The position numbers were made by a program, and so were the translations under genes. DNA of 64,000 nucleotides from an uncultured Flaviramulus sp. (GTDB lineage Bacteria; Bacteroidota; Bacteroidia; Flavobacteriales; Flavobacteriaceae). Below are positions 53,746 to 63,000 of this stretch, in pieces. Position 1 is the stretch's first letter. Every line of letters begins with the position of its first letter. The stretch covers positions 334,322 to 398,321 of the forward strand of contig CANLXL010000004.1 of NCBI GenBank assembly GCA_947495125.1, given 5' to 3'. Under the pieces are notes generated by a model. The model worked only from the letters and a program-made list of their open reading frames with translations. It searched no databases and had not been told where the DNA came from.

Positions 53746-55152
53746 ATGGGAATAGTTAATACTGAAATAAAACAAAAAACCATAGGGAAGGATGTTTCTC
53801 TAACCGGTGTTGGGTTGCATACAGGAAAAGATGTAACACTAACGTTTAAACCATCATTGGCAAATTCCGGATTAGCTTTTAAACGTGTTGATTTAGAAGG
53901 TGCGCCCGTAATCGAGGCTGATGCCAATTATGTTACCAGTACACAACGCGGTACTTGCTTAGAAAAAAATGGGGTGAGCATTCAAACCTCAGAGCACGTA
54001 CTTGCAGCCTTGGTTGGATTAGATATAGATAACGTTATTATTGAGCTTAATGAATCTGAGCCTCCCATTATGGATGGGTCTTCAAAGTTTTTTGTTGAAG
54101 CCCTTGAAAAAGCGGGTATCGTAGAACTTGAGGCATTTAGAGAAGAATACGTGGTTACCGACGTGATTTCTTATGCCGATGAAGAGACTGGTAGTGAAAT
54201 TCTGGTGATGCCAGCCAAGGAATACCAAATTACGACAATGGTCGATTTTGGCACGAAGGTTTTAGGAACTCAAAATGCAACATTAAACCATATCCAAGAC
54301 TTCAAGAAAGACATTTCGAACTCCCGTACGTTTAGCTTTTTACATGAAATAGAAATGCTTTTGGAACATGGTTTGATTAAAGGTGGGGATTTAAACAATG
54401 CTATTGTCTATGTCGATAAACCTTTATCGCCGGAAACCATGGAAAAGCTTCGGGTGGCATTCAAAAAAGATTCAATAGCGGTTAAGCCTAACGGCATATT
54501 AGATAACCTGACACTACATCACCCTAATGAAGCTGCAAGGCATAAGTTACTGGATGTTTTAGGAGATCTGGCGTTGACAAAAACAAGAATCAGAGGTAAA
54601 GTTATTGCAAATAAACCGGGGCATTTTATAAATACGCAATTCGCAAAAAAATTATCCAAGATCATTAAGAACGAACGCCGTAATAATGTGCCTAACATCG
54701 ATTTGAATCAACCTCCGCTTATGGACGTAAATCAAATCATGGCGATGCTGCCACACAGACAACCGTTCTTATTAATTGATAAAGTTTTCGAACTAACCAA
54801 CAGCTACGTTACCGCTGTAAAGAATGTCACCATGAACGAGTCGTTCTTTGCCGGGCATTTTCCCGGAGCGCCCGTAATGCCGGGGGTATTAATCGTAGAA
54901 GCCATGGCACAGACCGGTGGTATTTTAGTTTTAAATACAGTTCCGGATCCCGAAAACTATTTGACATTTTTTATGAAAATGGATAAAGTAAAGTTTAAAC
55001 AGAAAGTCGTTCCAGGAGATACTTTAATTTTTAAATGCTCGTTAATAACACCTATTCGCCGTGGTATTTGCCACATGCAAGGTTATGCCTATGCTAACGG
55101 AAAGTTATGTGCCGAAGCAGAACTGATGGCCCAAATATCTAAAGTAAAATAA
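53746..55152 (+). CDS. lpxC-fabZ: Bifunctional LpxC-FabZ (UDP-3-O-acyl-GlcNAc deacetylase and 3-hydroxyacyl-ACP dehydratase)
   Basis: The 468-residue fusion has LpxC in residues 1 to about 305 (GVGLHTGKDVTLTFKP; the zinc His in TSEHVLAALVGLDIDNV; LHHPNEAARHKLLDVLGDLA with zinc His/Asp) and FabZ from about 320 (MAMLPHRQPFLLIDKV; catalytic His in FFAGHFPGAPVMPGVLIVEA and Glu in VEAMAQTGG). The fusion is a known trait of Bacteroidota and couples the first committed step of lipid A to fatty-acid elongation. It follows lpxD with no gap and precedes lpxA by 3 bases. Confidence 0.95.
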   Translation: MGIVNTEIKQKTIGKDVSLTGVGLHTGKDVTLTFKPSLANSGLAFKRVDLEGAPVIEADANYVTSTQRGTCLEKNGVSIQTSEHVLAALVGLDIDNVIIELNESEPPIMDGSSKFFVEALEKAGIVELEAFREEYVVTDVISYADEETGSEILVMPAKEYQITTMVDFGTKVLGTQNATLNHIQDFKKDISNSRTFSFLHEIEMLLEHGLIKGGDLNNAIVYVDKPLSPETMEKLRVAFKKDSIAVKPNGILDNLTLHHPNEAARHKLLDVLGDLALTKTRIRGKVIANKPGHFINTQFAKKLSKIIKNERRNNVPNIDLNQPPLMDVNQIMAMLPHRQPFLLIDKVFELTNSYVTAVKNVTMNESFFAGHFPGAPVMPGVLIVEAMAQTGGILVLNTVPDPENYLTFFMKMDKVKFKQKVVPGDTLIFKCSLITPIRRGICHMQGYAYANGKLCAEAELMAQISKVK

Positions 55153-55155
55153 ATT

Positions 55156-55941
55156 ATGAACCAACCACTTGCATACGTACATCCGGGAGCTAAAATAGCT
55201 AAGAATGTTGTTATAGAACCTTTTACTACCATACATAATAATGTAAAAATTGGCGAAGGAACCTGGATAGGAAGTAATGTGACTATTATGGAAGGGGCCA
55301 GAATTGGAAAAAATTGTAATATTTTCCCGGGCTCTGTTATTTCTGCTGTACCTCAGGACTTAAAATATAATGATGAGGATACTACCGTTGAAATTGGAGA
55401 TAATGTCACCATTAGAGAATGCGTTACTATTAACAGAGGTACTGCCGATAGAATGAAAACTGTTATTGGAAACAATTGTTTGATCATGGCCTATTGCCAT
55501 ATCGCTCACGATTGTATTGTTGGCAGCAACTGTATTTTTTCGAATAACAGTACCCTTGCAGGGCATATCACTATAGGAGATTATGTTGTTCTTGCAGGTA
55601 TGACTGCTGTTCATCAATTTGTTTCTGTTGGAAACCACGCTTTTGTTACCGGTGGATCTTTAGTTAGAAAAGATGTTCCTCCATATGTAAAGGCGGCCAG
55701 AGAGCCCTTATCTTATGTTGGTATTAATTCTGTTGGTTTAAGACGACGTGGTTATACTACCGAAAAAATAAGAGAAATTCAGAATATTTTCAGAATACTT
55801 TATCAAAAAAACTATAATAATACCCAAGCTTCAGAAATTATTGAAGCAGAAATGGAGGCAACTCCGGAACGTGATGAAATTCTTCAATTTATTAAGAATT
55901 CGCACCGAGGTATTATGAAAGGATATTTTAAATCAAACTAA
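55156..55941 (+). CDS. lpxA: UDP-N-acetylglucosamine acyltransferase LpxA
   Basis: The 261-residue enzyme starts lipid A synthesis by transferring a 3-hydroxyacyl chain to UDP-GlcNAc. It is a hexapeptide beta-helix with VIEPFTTIHNNVKIG, SAVPQDLKYNDEDT (acyl-chain binding), TVEIGDNVTIRECVTINRGT, catalytic His in AYCHIAHDCIVG/GMTAVHQFVSVG and SYVGINSVGLRRRGYT before the C-terminal helices. Spacing to lpxC-fabZ is 3 bases, marking one operon. Length is normal. Confidence 0.95.
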   Translation: MNQPLAYVHPGAKIAKNVVIEPFTTIHNNVKIGEGTWIGSNVTIMEGARIGKNCNIFPGSVISAVPQDLKYNDEDTTVEIGDNVTIRECVTINRGTADRMKTVIGNNCLIMAYCHIAHDCIVGSNCIFSNNSTLAGHITIGDYVVLAGMTAVHQFVSVGNHAFVTGGSLVRKDVPPYVKAAREPLSYVGINSVGLRRRGYTTEKIREIQNIFRILYQKNYNNTQASEIIEAEMEATPERDEILQFIKNSHRGIMKGYFKSN

Positions 55942-55984
55942 GGTTAACGTTTAATTAAAAAAACCGTCTTTACGGGCAACTATT

Positions 55985-56551
55985 ATGGCAAGTACATCAG
56001 ATATTAGAAATGGGTTATGTATAAAATATAATCATGATATTTATAAAATTATAGAATTTTTACATGTAAAACCAGGTAAAGGCCCGGCTTTTGTAAGAAC
56101 AAAACTAAAAAGTGTTACCAACGGTAAAGTTATTGATAACACGTTTTCGGCGGGGCATAAACTTGATGATGTTCGTGTAGAAACACATAAATTTCAATAT
56201 TTATATAATGAAGGCGAAACGTTTCATTTTATGAATACCGAGGATTATTCTCAAATTGAACTTCAAAAAAGCACTTTGGATAGTCCCGATTTGATGAAAG
56301 AAGGGGAAGTTGTGACCGTGATCATCAATTCTGAAGATGGGATGCCACTTTCTGTAGACATGCCCGCCAGTGTAATTTTAGAAGTTACTGCTACCGAGCC
56401 CGGTGTAAAAGGAAATACGGCAACCAATGCCACTAAGCCGGCTACTGTTGAGACCGGGGCCACTGTTAATGTTCCTTTATTTATTAATGAAGGGGATAAG
56501 ATTAAGGTGGAAACAGATAAAGGAACCTATAAAGAACGTGTAAAAGAGTAA
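55985..56551 (+). CDS. efp: Elongation factor P
   Basis: The 188-residue protein has the three-domain EF-P layout. The conserved loop HVKPGKGPAFVRTKLKS (about 27-43) carries Lys32 at the tip, the position that is modified in many bacteria; NTFSAGHKLDDV and MNTEDYSQIEL lie in domain I-II, and the C-terminal OB domain contains VEVTATEPGVKGNTATNATKPA-type residues and VPLFINEGDKIKV. It relieves stalling at proline runs. It lies in the lipid A operon between lpxA (43-base gap) and the second lpxD-like gene. Confidence 0.95.
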   Translation: MASTSDIRNGLCIKYNHDIYKIIEFLHVKPGKGPAFVRTKLKSVTNGKVIDNTFSAGHKLDDVRVETHKFQYLYNEGETFHFMNTEDYSQIELQKSTLDSPDLMKEGEVVTVIINSEDGMPLSVDMPASVILEVTATEPGVKGNTATNATKPATVETGATVNVPLFINEGDKIKVETDKGTYKERVKE

Positions 56552-56565
56552 TAATAATTAGTACT

Positions 56566-56615
56566 CAGTGCTCAGTATTCAGTATACTACAGTCCTATTA
56601 AAATACTGAGCACTG
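56566..56615. repeat. Inverted repeat of 14 bases between efp and the second lpxD-like gene
   Basis: Arms CAGTGCTCAGTATT (56566-56579) and AATACTGAGCACTG (56602-56615) are perfect complements separated by 22 bases. The surrounding 80 bases are made of repeated CAGT/ACTG words, for example CACTGACCACTGAACACT just after it. No T-run follows, so it is not a classic terminator. Confidence 0.7.
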
Positions 56616-56640
56616 CGCACTGACCACTGAACACTAAATA

Positions 56641-57582
56641 ATGAAATTCCCTAAACCACACACTTTAAAACAAATCGCTGAACTCATTGATTCCAAATTT
56701 ATCGGCGATGACGATTTTCCTGTTTTAGGAATGAATGAAATTCATGTGGTTACACCCGGCGACATTGTTTTTGTAGATCATCCAAAATATTACGATAAAG
56801 CTTTGGAGTCTGATGCAACCATTGTATTGATTAATAAAGAAGTCGATTGTCCTGAGGGAAAAGCATTGCTTATTAGTGATGACCCCTTTAGAGATTTTAA
56901 CGTCCTTACCAATCATTTTAAGCCTTTTCAGGCTTCAGATTCAGCCATATCAAGCTCAGCTACTATTGGGAAAAACACCATAATCCAACCCAATTGTTTC
57001 ATCGGGAATAATGTTGTGATTGGAGATCACTGTGTTATTCATGGTAATGTGAGTATCTATGATGATACTGTGATAGGGAATCATTGTATCATTCATGCTG
57101 GTACCATTTTAGGTTCCAGTGCGTTTTATTATAAAAACAGACCGGAAGGGTTCGATCAGTTGAAATCGGGTGGGCGCGTGGTTATTGAAGATTACGTAGA
57201 CCTGGGAGCTGCATGTACTGTTGATAAGGGAGTCACCGGAGATACAAGGATCAAGGAAGGCACTAAAATAGACAATCAGGTACAAATAGGTCACGATACG
57301 GTGATCGGTAAAAAGTGCTTAATTGCTTCACAGGTAGGTATTGCGGGTTGCGTGGTTATTGAAGATGAAGTAACCATCTGGGGCCAGGTTGGTATTACCA
57401 GTGCCATTACAATTGGAGCTAAAGCTGTTATTTCGGCCAAAGCCGGGGTAAGTAAATCTCTGGAAGGTGGTAAAAGTTATTTTGGTATTCCTGCCGATGA
57501 CTTTAGATCTAAGTATAAAGAGATTGCCTCAATACGAAAGATTCCTGAAATATTAGAAAGATTAAAAAAACAAGAGAAATAA
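56641..57582 (+). CDS. Second LpxD-like UDP-acylglucosamine N-acyltransferase (hexapeptide family)
   Basis: The 313-residue protein has the LpxD pattern: an N-terminal domain with [20 protein letters not shown], a hexapeptide beta-helix ([39 protein letters not shown]), a histidine in [13 protein letters not shown] where LpxD has its catalytic His, and [18 protein letters not shown]. It is shorter than the LpxD at 52732 and differs in sequence. A second LpxD-like copy at this place is usual in Flavobacteriaceae; whether it acts in lipid A synthesis or another acylation is not known. Confidence 0.82.
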   Translation: MKFPKPHTLKQIAELIDSKFIGDDDFPVLGMNEIHVVTPGDIVFVDHPKYYDKALESDATIVLINKEVDCPEGKALLISDDPFRDFNVLTNHFKPFQASDSAISSSATIGKNTIIQPNCFIGNNVVIGDHCVIHGNVSIYDDTVIGNHCIIHAGTILGSSAFYYKNRPEGFDQLKSGGRVVIEDYVDLGAACTVDKGVTGDTRIKEGTKIDNQVQIGHDTVIGKKCLIASQVGIAGCVVIEDEVTIWGQVGITSAITIGAKAVISAKAGVSKSLEGGKSYFGIPADDFRSKYKEIASIRKIPEILERLKKQEK

Positions 57583-57619
57583 AAGTGCTTTTTTACTTTA
57601 AAGTTTTAATTCAAAAAAT

Positions 57620-57627
57620 TACTTTTG
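57620..57627 (+). promoter_or_regulatory. Candidate -7 promoter element for sucD
   Basis: TACTTTTG matches TAnnTTTG, 33 bases before the ATG at 57661, in a 78-base gap that separates sucD from the lipid A genes. Confidence 0.45.
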
Positions 57628-57660
57628 CTGCGTAATATTAACAAAAACAAATAATCTCTT

Positions 57661-58533
57661 ATGAGTGTTTTAGTAAATAAAGATTCAAAAATAATAGTAC
57701 AAGGTTTTACAGGTAGTGAAGGTACATTTCATGCCGGCCAAATGATCGAATATGGAACCAATGTTGTTGGTGGTGTTACCCCGGGGAAAGGCGGTCAGGT
57801 ACACCTTGATAAACCCGTTTTTAACACTGTAGAAGATGCGGTAAGAGAAGTTGGTGCAGATACCACTATTATATTTGTTCCACCCGCTTTTGCAGCCGAT
57901 GCTATTATGGAAGCCGCAGATGCCGGTATTAAAGTTATCATTACAATTACTGAAGGTATCCCCGTAGCAGATATGATTACTGCTTCAAATTATATAAAAA
58001 ATAAAGACTGTCGATTAATTGGTCCAAATTGCCCGGGAGTGATTACTCCGGGAGAAGCTAAAGTTGGTATCATGCCCGGTTTTGTTTTTAAACAAGGGAA
58101 AGTAGGTATTGTTTCTAAATCAGGAACATTGACTTATGAAGCGGCCGATCAGGTCGTGAAGCAAGGCTTAGGAATTACGACGGCCATTGGTATTGGAGGT
58201 GATCCTATAATAGGAACCACAACTAAAGAAGCCGTAGAACTTTTAATTAACGATCCGGAAACGGAAGCTGTTGTTATGATTGGTGAAATTGGAGGTCAGT
58301 TAGAAGCCGATGCAGCAAACTGGTATAAAGAAAGTGGCAGTAAAAAACCTGTGGTTGGATTTATCGCCGGTGAAACTGCTCCTGCCGGACGTACAATGGG
58401 ACATGCTGGAGCGATCGTTGGAGGAAGTGATGATACTGCACAGGCAAAAAAGAAAATAATGAGAGCTTGTGGAATTCATGTTGTAGACTCGCCTGCCGAA
58501 ATAGGGAAAAAAATAGCCGAAGTATTGGCCTAA
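57661..58533 (+). CDS. sucD: Succinyl-CoA synthetase alpha subunit
   Basis: The 290-residue protein is the ADP/GDP-forming succinate-CoA ligase alpha chain of the TCA cycle. It has [57 protein letters not shown], and the phosphohistidine loop in [18 protein letters not shown]. The beta subunit gene sucC is not in the window, as is usual when the two are unlinked in Flavobacteriaceae. A strong terminator follows 20 bases after its stop. Confidence 0.95.
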   Translation: MSVLVNKDSKIIVQGFTGSEGTFHAGQMIEYGTNVVGGVTPGKGGQVHLDKPVFNTVEDAVREVGADTTIIFVPPAFAADAIMEAADAGIKVIITITEGIPVADMITASNYIKNKDCRLIGPNCPGVITPGEAKVGIMPGFVFKQGKVGIVSKSGTLTYEAADQVVKQGLGITTAIGIGGDPIIGTTTKEAVELLINDPETEAVVMIGEIGGQLEADAANWYKESGSKKPVVGFIAGETAPAGRTMGHAGAIVGGSDDTAQAKKKIMRACGIHVVDSPAEIGKKIAEVLA

Positions 58534-58553
58534 TACATAAGAATTATAAGTTT

Positions 58554-58583
58554 AAAACCTCACAAGATTTGTGAGGTTTTTTT
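58554..58583 (+). terminator. Rho-independent terminator after sucD
   Basis: A 12-base stem (AAAACCTCACAA / TTGTGAGGTTTT) with a three-base loop GAT is followed by T's. It starts 21 bases after the sucD stop at 58533. Confidence 0.9.
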
Positions 58584-58605
58584 ATTTCAAACAACTTGTA
58601 ATTAC

Positions 58606-58613
58606 TATATTTG
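58606..58613 (+). promoter_or_regulatory. Candidate -7 promoter element upstream of fabG
   Basis: TATATTTG matches TAnnTTTG; the expected start of transcription is about 58620, next to the small remnant frame, and fabG begins at 58796. Confidence 0.35.
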
Positions 58614-58620
58614 AATACAA

Positions 58621-58782
58621 ATGCTACGATTACAAATAATAAGAATAACAGAATCACATGAAACATACTTGACCGAGAGATAATCAGCCGAAAGAATGAT
58701 TATAGGTATCTTCTATGCCTGCGTTAAGCACTTCAACGAGTTCGGCACAGAAACAGTTCAAGTATGGACAATTAAAGAATAA
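58621..58782 (+). pseudogene. Possible remnant of a short gene
   Basis: An ATG at 58621 opens a frame of 20 codons that ends in TAA (58681-58683). The same frame then continues for 32 sense codons to TAA at 58782 (with an ATG at 58696), including FYACVKHFNEFGTETVQVW. The two halves look like a single short protein broken by one stop, but I do not recognise it. It lies between the sucD terminator and fabG. Chance coding of A+T-rich DNA is a real alternative. Confidence 0.25.
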
Positions 58783-58795
58783 TAAATAAAACCAA

Positions 58796-59542
58796 ATGAA
58801 ACTATTAGAAGGAAAGACGGCCATTGTAACAGGAGCCAGTAGAGGCATAGGAAAAGGCATTGCACAAGTATTTGCAGAACAAGGCGCAAATGTTGCTTTC
58901 ACTTACAGCTCTTCTGTTGAAGCGGCTAACGCATTGGAAAAAGAATTAAACGCTTTGGGTGTTAAAGCAAAAGGTTACCAAAGTAATGCAGCTAGTTTTG
59001 ATGAAGCGCAGCAATTAGCCAGTGACGTTCAAGCAGAATTTGGTAGTATCGATATTTTAGTTAATAATGCCGGTATTACTAAGGATAATTTGTTAATGCG
59101 TATAAGCGAAGAAGATTTCGATAAAGTTATAGAAGTAAACTTAAAATCTGTTTTTAACATGACGAAAGCTGTACAGCGTACCATGCTAAAACAGCGAAAA
59201 GGATCTATAATAAATATGAGTTCGGTTGTGGGGGTAAAAGGCAATGCCGGTCAAACCAATTATGCGGCTTCAAAGGCCGGAATTATTGGGTTTTCGAAAT
59301 CCGTAGCTTTAGAATTAGGTTCAAGAAATATTCGAAGTAATGTCGTGGCTCCGGGCTTTATAGAAACCGAAATGACCGCTAAACTTGATGAAGATGTTGT
59401 GAAAGGCTGGCGTGCAGCTATTCCATTAAAACGTGGTGGTACCCCTGAGGATATAGCTAATGTCTGCGTGTTTTTAGCAAGCGACATGAGTGCTTATGTT
59501 ACCGGGCAAACACTTAACGTCGATGGTGGCATGCTAACCTAA
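58796..59542 (+). CDS. fabG: 3-Oxoacyl-[acyl-carrier-protein] reductase
   Basis: The 248-residue classical SDR has IVTGASRGIGKGIAQVFAEQ (10-29), NNAGITKDN, INMSSVVGVKGNAGQTNYAA with catalytic Ser/Tyr/Lys (YAASKAG), and PGFIETEMTAKL and YVTGQTLNVDGGM near the end, all standard for FabG. It reduces 3-oxoacyl-ACP in fatty-acid elongation. The next gene starts immediately after its stop (59543), suggesting co-transcription with the secreted-protein and VWA genes. Confidence 0.92.
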   Translation: MKLLEGKTAIVTGASRGIGKGIAQVFAEQGANVAFTYSSSVEAANALEKELNALGVKAKGYQSNAASFDEAQQLASDVQAEFGSIDILVNNAGITKDNLLMRISEEDFDKVIEVNLKSVFNMTKAVQRTMLKQRKGSIINMSSVVGVKGNAGQTNYAASKAGIIGFSKSVALELGSRNIRSNVVAPGFIETEMTAKLDEDVVKGWRAAIPLKRGGTPEDIANVCVFLASDMSAYVTGQTLNVDGGMLT

Positions 59543-60109
59543 ATGAAGGCTATGAAATTATATACTGTCCTGGTTTTAATATTAATGATATCGAATCCGA
59601 TAGTTTTTGCTCAAGACAAGAGTTGGGTAAATACAAAAGATCTAGAGCTTGCTTATGAAATAGATTTCCCCGAAAAAGTAGAGAAAGAATTTCAAGAGGT
59701 TCCAACGGACAAAGGTAATGTTAATATGGTTTCGTATATGCTAAGCCCTAATAATATGGATAATTTAGTCTATATGAGTTCGTATACAAAGTACCCGTCA
59801 TCATTCTTTCCAAATGGTTTGGATACTTTTGAGAAACAACATAAAGTGTTGGATGGCGCTGTAAATGGGGCAGCAGCAAATGTAAAAGGCCAGTTGATAG
59901 CGGATAAAAAGATTGTTTTTAATGGCTATAACGGTAGAAGTATCAAGATTGAATTAGAATCTGGCGGAACGTATATTATTAATATGAAGATGTTTTTAGT
60001 TGATTATAAGCTTTATATGATGCAAACCATTTGTGCAAAAGGAAATGATGGCAATAGCGAAACAACTCGTTTTTTTGATTCTTTTGAGCTTTTAAATGTA
60101 AAACAGTAG
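59543..60109 (+). CDS. Secreted protein of unknown function
   Basis: The 188-residue protein starts with a signal peptide (MKAMKLYTVLVLILMISNPIVFA, cut after about residue 23); an alternative ATG is at 59552. The mature part is a mixed alpha/beta-looking domain with LAYEIDFPEKVEKEF, VSYMLSPNNMDNLVYMSSYT and FFPNGLDTFEKQHKVLDGA, and ends with TTRFFDSFELLNVKQ, suggestive of a small periplasmic beta-rich domain. No family is recognised. Its ATG is directly after the fabG stop and its stop is directly before the TTG of the VWA gene. Confidence 0.75.
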   Translation: MKAMKLYTVLVLILMISNPIVFAQDKSWVNTKDLELAYEIDFPEKVEKEFQEVPTDKGNVNMVSYMLSPNNMDNLVYMSSYTKYPSSFFPNGLDTFEKQHKVLDGAVNGAAANVKGQLIADKKIVFNGYNGRSIKIELESGGTYIINMKMFLVDYKLYMMQTICAKGNDGNSETTRFFDSFELLNVKQ

Positions 60110-62143
60110 TTGGAAATAGAGACGATTTTATATATTATCCTTGCTGGAATTTTGGCGCTTTTATTAGCGCTTTTTCAATATGTATATAAAAGAAAAGGAC
60201 GTTCCAGATTAAATATTCTGTTTGCTTTCTTAAGGTTTACGACTATATTTTCAGTTTTATTATTACTTATTAATCCTAAGCTGGAGCAACTCAATCTTTA
60301 CGTAGAAAAGCCAAACTTAATCGTAGCTATAGATAATTCGGGCTCGATAGCGCATTTAGATCAACAGGAAAATGCAGGGAAAGTGCTCAAATCTATTTCA
60401 GAAAATGAAGCGTTAAATGATAAATTTAATGTTGAAACCTACTCCTTTGGTGAAACATTTAGAGCATCTGATACTCTCACATTTTCAGAAAGACAAACCA
60501 ATATTGATGAATCTTTCAATAAACTAAACCAAATATATAAGCACAGTACCGCACCAACCATACTCATAACTGATGGGAATCAAACCTATGGGAATGATTA
60601 TGGATTTGCAGCTTCGACATATAAGCAACCCATATATCCAATTATATTGGGAGATACCATAACATATTCCGATTTAAAGATACAGCAGCTCAATGTTAAC
60701 CGGTATGCCTATTTAAAGAACAGTTTTCCGGTTGAAGTAATTTTGGTATATAATGGAAATACTGCCGTCAATTCTCGTTTGGTCATAACCAAAGGCAATA
60801 CAACCGTGTATTCCGAGCCCGTAAGTTTTACAAAAAATAATAATTCTAAAACGATTAATTTCACGCTTCCGGCAAATACGGTGGGAGTAAGTGCCTATAA
60901 AGCCACAGTTGTCCCAATTAACAGTGAAAAGAATAGTATAAACAATAATCAGAATTTTGCTATAGAAGTCATTGATCAAAAAACAAAGGTTGCTATTATT
61001 AGTGATTTTTTACATCCCGATCTGGGTGCTTTGAAAAAGAGTATTGAAAGTAATGAGCAGCGCAGTGTTTCACTTTTAAATTCAAATATTGATATTAATC
61101 AAATAAATGATTTTCAATTAGTTATACTATATCAGCCGAACAGTAAGTTTAAGTCTGTTTTAGAATACCTTCAGCAGGAAAACAAAAATAGATTTGTGAT
61201 CGTTGGGGCTAAAACAGATCTTACATTTCTGAATACTTCGATAAAAGAATACACCCATGATATTGTTAACCAAACAGAATCCTATCAAGCTGTATTAAAT
61301 CCAAATTATGCACCTTTTATTATTGATGATATAAATTTTGAATCCTTTCCACCGTTGGTTTCGAATTACGACCCGGTTATTTTTTCCGTTCCTTTTGAAA
61401 GCTTATTGTCGAAAAGTGTAAATTCAGTGGCCATCAATGAACCGTTATTAGCTACTTTCGAGACCAATGGTAGGAGAGAGGCAGTGCTTTTTGGTGAAAA
61501 TATCTGGCAATGGCGGGCACAGAGCTTTATAAATTCGAAATCATTTAATGGGTTTGACGATTTTGTTGGGAAACTGGTACAATATTTAGCTTCAAATAAA
61601 AGGCGAACGCGTTTAAATATAGAATATGAATCGTTTTATAATAGCGGGCAGAATGTCATTGTCAAAGCACAATTTTTCGATAAGAATTACGTGTTCGATA
61701 CTAGAGAATCTCTTAATATCACCGTTAAGGACAACGTTACAGGAGAAGAAAAAACGCTGCCTCTTATTCTAAAGAATAATAATTATGAAGTTGATCTGAA
61801 CAATTTATTACCTTCAGAATATAGTTTTACGATTAGAGCGACAAACGAAAACATATCCAGATCCGGCACCTTTAGAATTTTAGAATATAATGTTGAGCGA
61901 CAATTTTTAAACGCCAATGTAACAAAGCTCCAGCAAATAGCTACTAATAGTGGTGGTCAAAGCTATTTTATCGATAATACAGAATATATAATAAGTGATT
62001 TATTAAATGATAATCGTTTTAGCCCTGTTCAAAAAAGCAATAAAAATACCATACCTTTGATCGACTATAAATACTTACTCTTTTTAATATCATTAAGTCT
62101 GGCATTAGAGTGGTTTTTAAGAAAGTATAACGGATTAATTTAA
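60110..62143 (+). CDS. Membrane protein with von Willebrand factor A-like domain
   Basis: The 677-residue protein has two N-terminal membrane helices (about 5-22 and 37-54), then a VWA-like domain with the metal-ion site LIVAIDNSGSIAHL (DNSGS) and TILITDGNQTYGND. A large middle region (about 210-640) resembles beta-sandwich and glutamine-amidotransferase-like folds of BatA/DUF-type VWA proteins, and a C-terminal helix (about 653-671) ends the protein. The start is a TTG at 60110, directly after the TAG of the previous gene, which makes the coupling tight. It may gather or control surface complexes; function unknown. Confidence 0.75.
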   Translation: MEIETILYIILAGILALLLALFQYVYKRKGRSRLNILFAFLRFTTIFSVLLLLINPKLEQLNLYVEKPNLIVAIDNSGSIAHLDQQENAGKVLKSISENEALNDKFNVETYSFGETFRASDTLTFSERQTNIDESFNKLNQIYKHSTAPTILITDGNQTYGNDYGFAASTYKQPIYPIILGDTITYSDLKIQQLNVNRYAYLKNSFPVEVILVYNGNTAVNSRLVITKGNTTVYSEPVSFTKNNNSKTINFTLPANTVGVSAYKATVVPINSEKNSINNNQNFAIEVIDQKTKVAIISDFLHPDLGALKKSIESNEQRSVSLLNSNIDINQINDFQLVILYQPNSKFKSVLEYLQQENKNRFVIVGAKTDLTFLNTSIKEYTHDIVNQTESYQAVLNPNYAPFIIDDINFESFPPLVSNYDPVIFSVPFESLLSKSVNSVAINEPLLATFETNGRREAVLFGENIWQWRAQSFINSKSFNGFDDFVGKLVQYLASNKRRTRLNIEYESFYNSGQNVIVKAQFFDKNYVFDTRESLNITVKDNVTGEEKTLPLILKNNNYEVDLNNLLPSEYSFTIRATNENISRSGTFRILEYNVERQFLNANVTKLQQIATNSGGQSYFIDNTEYIISDLLNDNRFSPVQKSNKNTIPLIDYKYLLFLISLSLALEWFLRKYNGLI

Positions 62144-62156
62144 ATAAAAATAAATA

Positions 62157-62972
62157 ATGGAAAAATTACCAAAAATTGCATTGCCTTTTATAATTGTGGC
62201 AATTGTATTAATTGTATTATTATCAAAGTCAGCAGTAACTATAGCTTCTGGTGAGGCTGGAGTTCTGTTTAAGACATTTGGAGAAGGAGTTGTTGTTGAT
62301 GAACCACCAATGGGAGAAGGATTTCATATCGTAGCACCTTGGAATAAGGTCTTTGTTTACGAAGTGCGTCAGCAGGAACTGTTCGAGAAAATGAAAGTAT
62401 TATCATCAAACGGATTAGAAATCCAAATTGATGCCTCAGCGTGGTACGAACCCGTTTATAATGATTTAGGGAATTTGCATCAATCTCTGGGAAAAGGGTA
62501 TTTACAACGCGTTATACAACCCGCCATTCGAAGTGCGGCACGTAGTGTTGTTGGGCGTTATACACCGGAGCAATTATATTCTAGCAAGCGTGACGCTATT
62601 CAAGATGAGATTTTTGAAGAGACTAGAATAATACTTGAAAAACAGTATGTGCAATTAAATGAAGTTTTAGTTAGAGATGTGACGTTACCAAATACCATTA
62701 AAGATGCTATTGAACGTAAATTAAAGCAAGAACAAGAATCTTTAGAATATGAGTTTAGATTGGTAACTGCGGCTAAAGAAGCTGAAAAAGTAATTATTGA
62801 AGCACAAGGAAAGGCAGATGCAAATCGGATACTAAGTGCATCGCTAACAGACAAAATCCTTCAAGACAAGGGGATAGAAGCAACTATTAAATTATCAGAG
62901 TCACCAAATAGCAAAGTTGTAATTATCGGCTCGGGTGATACCGGAATGCCTATCATTTTAGGAAATCAATAA
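62157..62972 (+). CDS. Prohibitin-like SPFH-domain membrane protein
   Basis: The 271-residue protein has one N-terminal membrane helix (about 8-26, PFIIVAIVLIVLLSK) and a prohibitin-type SPFH domain with GEAGVLFKTFGEG, GEGFHIVAPWNKVFVYEVRQ, VIQPAIRSAARSVVGRYTPE and a coiled-coil region LKQEQESLEYEFRLVTAAKE. The tail KVVIIGSGDTGMPIILGNQ is typical of bacterial prohibitins. It would scaffold membrane complexes or protect membrane-protein quality control. It lies 13 bases after the VWA gene. Confidence 0.88.
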   Translation: MEKLPKIALPFIIVAIVLIVLLSKSAVTIASGEAGVLFKTFGEGVVVDEPPMGEGFHIVAPWNKVFVYEVRQQELFEKMKVLSSNGLEIQIDASAWYEPVYNDLGNLHQSLGKGYLQRVIQPAIRSAARSVVGRYTPEQLYSSKRDAIQDEIFEETRIILEKQYVQLNEVLVRDVTLPNTIKDAIERKLKQEQESLEYEFRLVTAAKEAEKVIIEAQGKADANRILSASLTDKILQDKGIEATIKLSESPNSKVVIIGSGDTGMPIILGNQ

Positions 62973-63000
62973 ACAAGAGCAATACACGAAGTAAGTGTTA

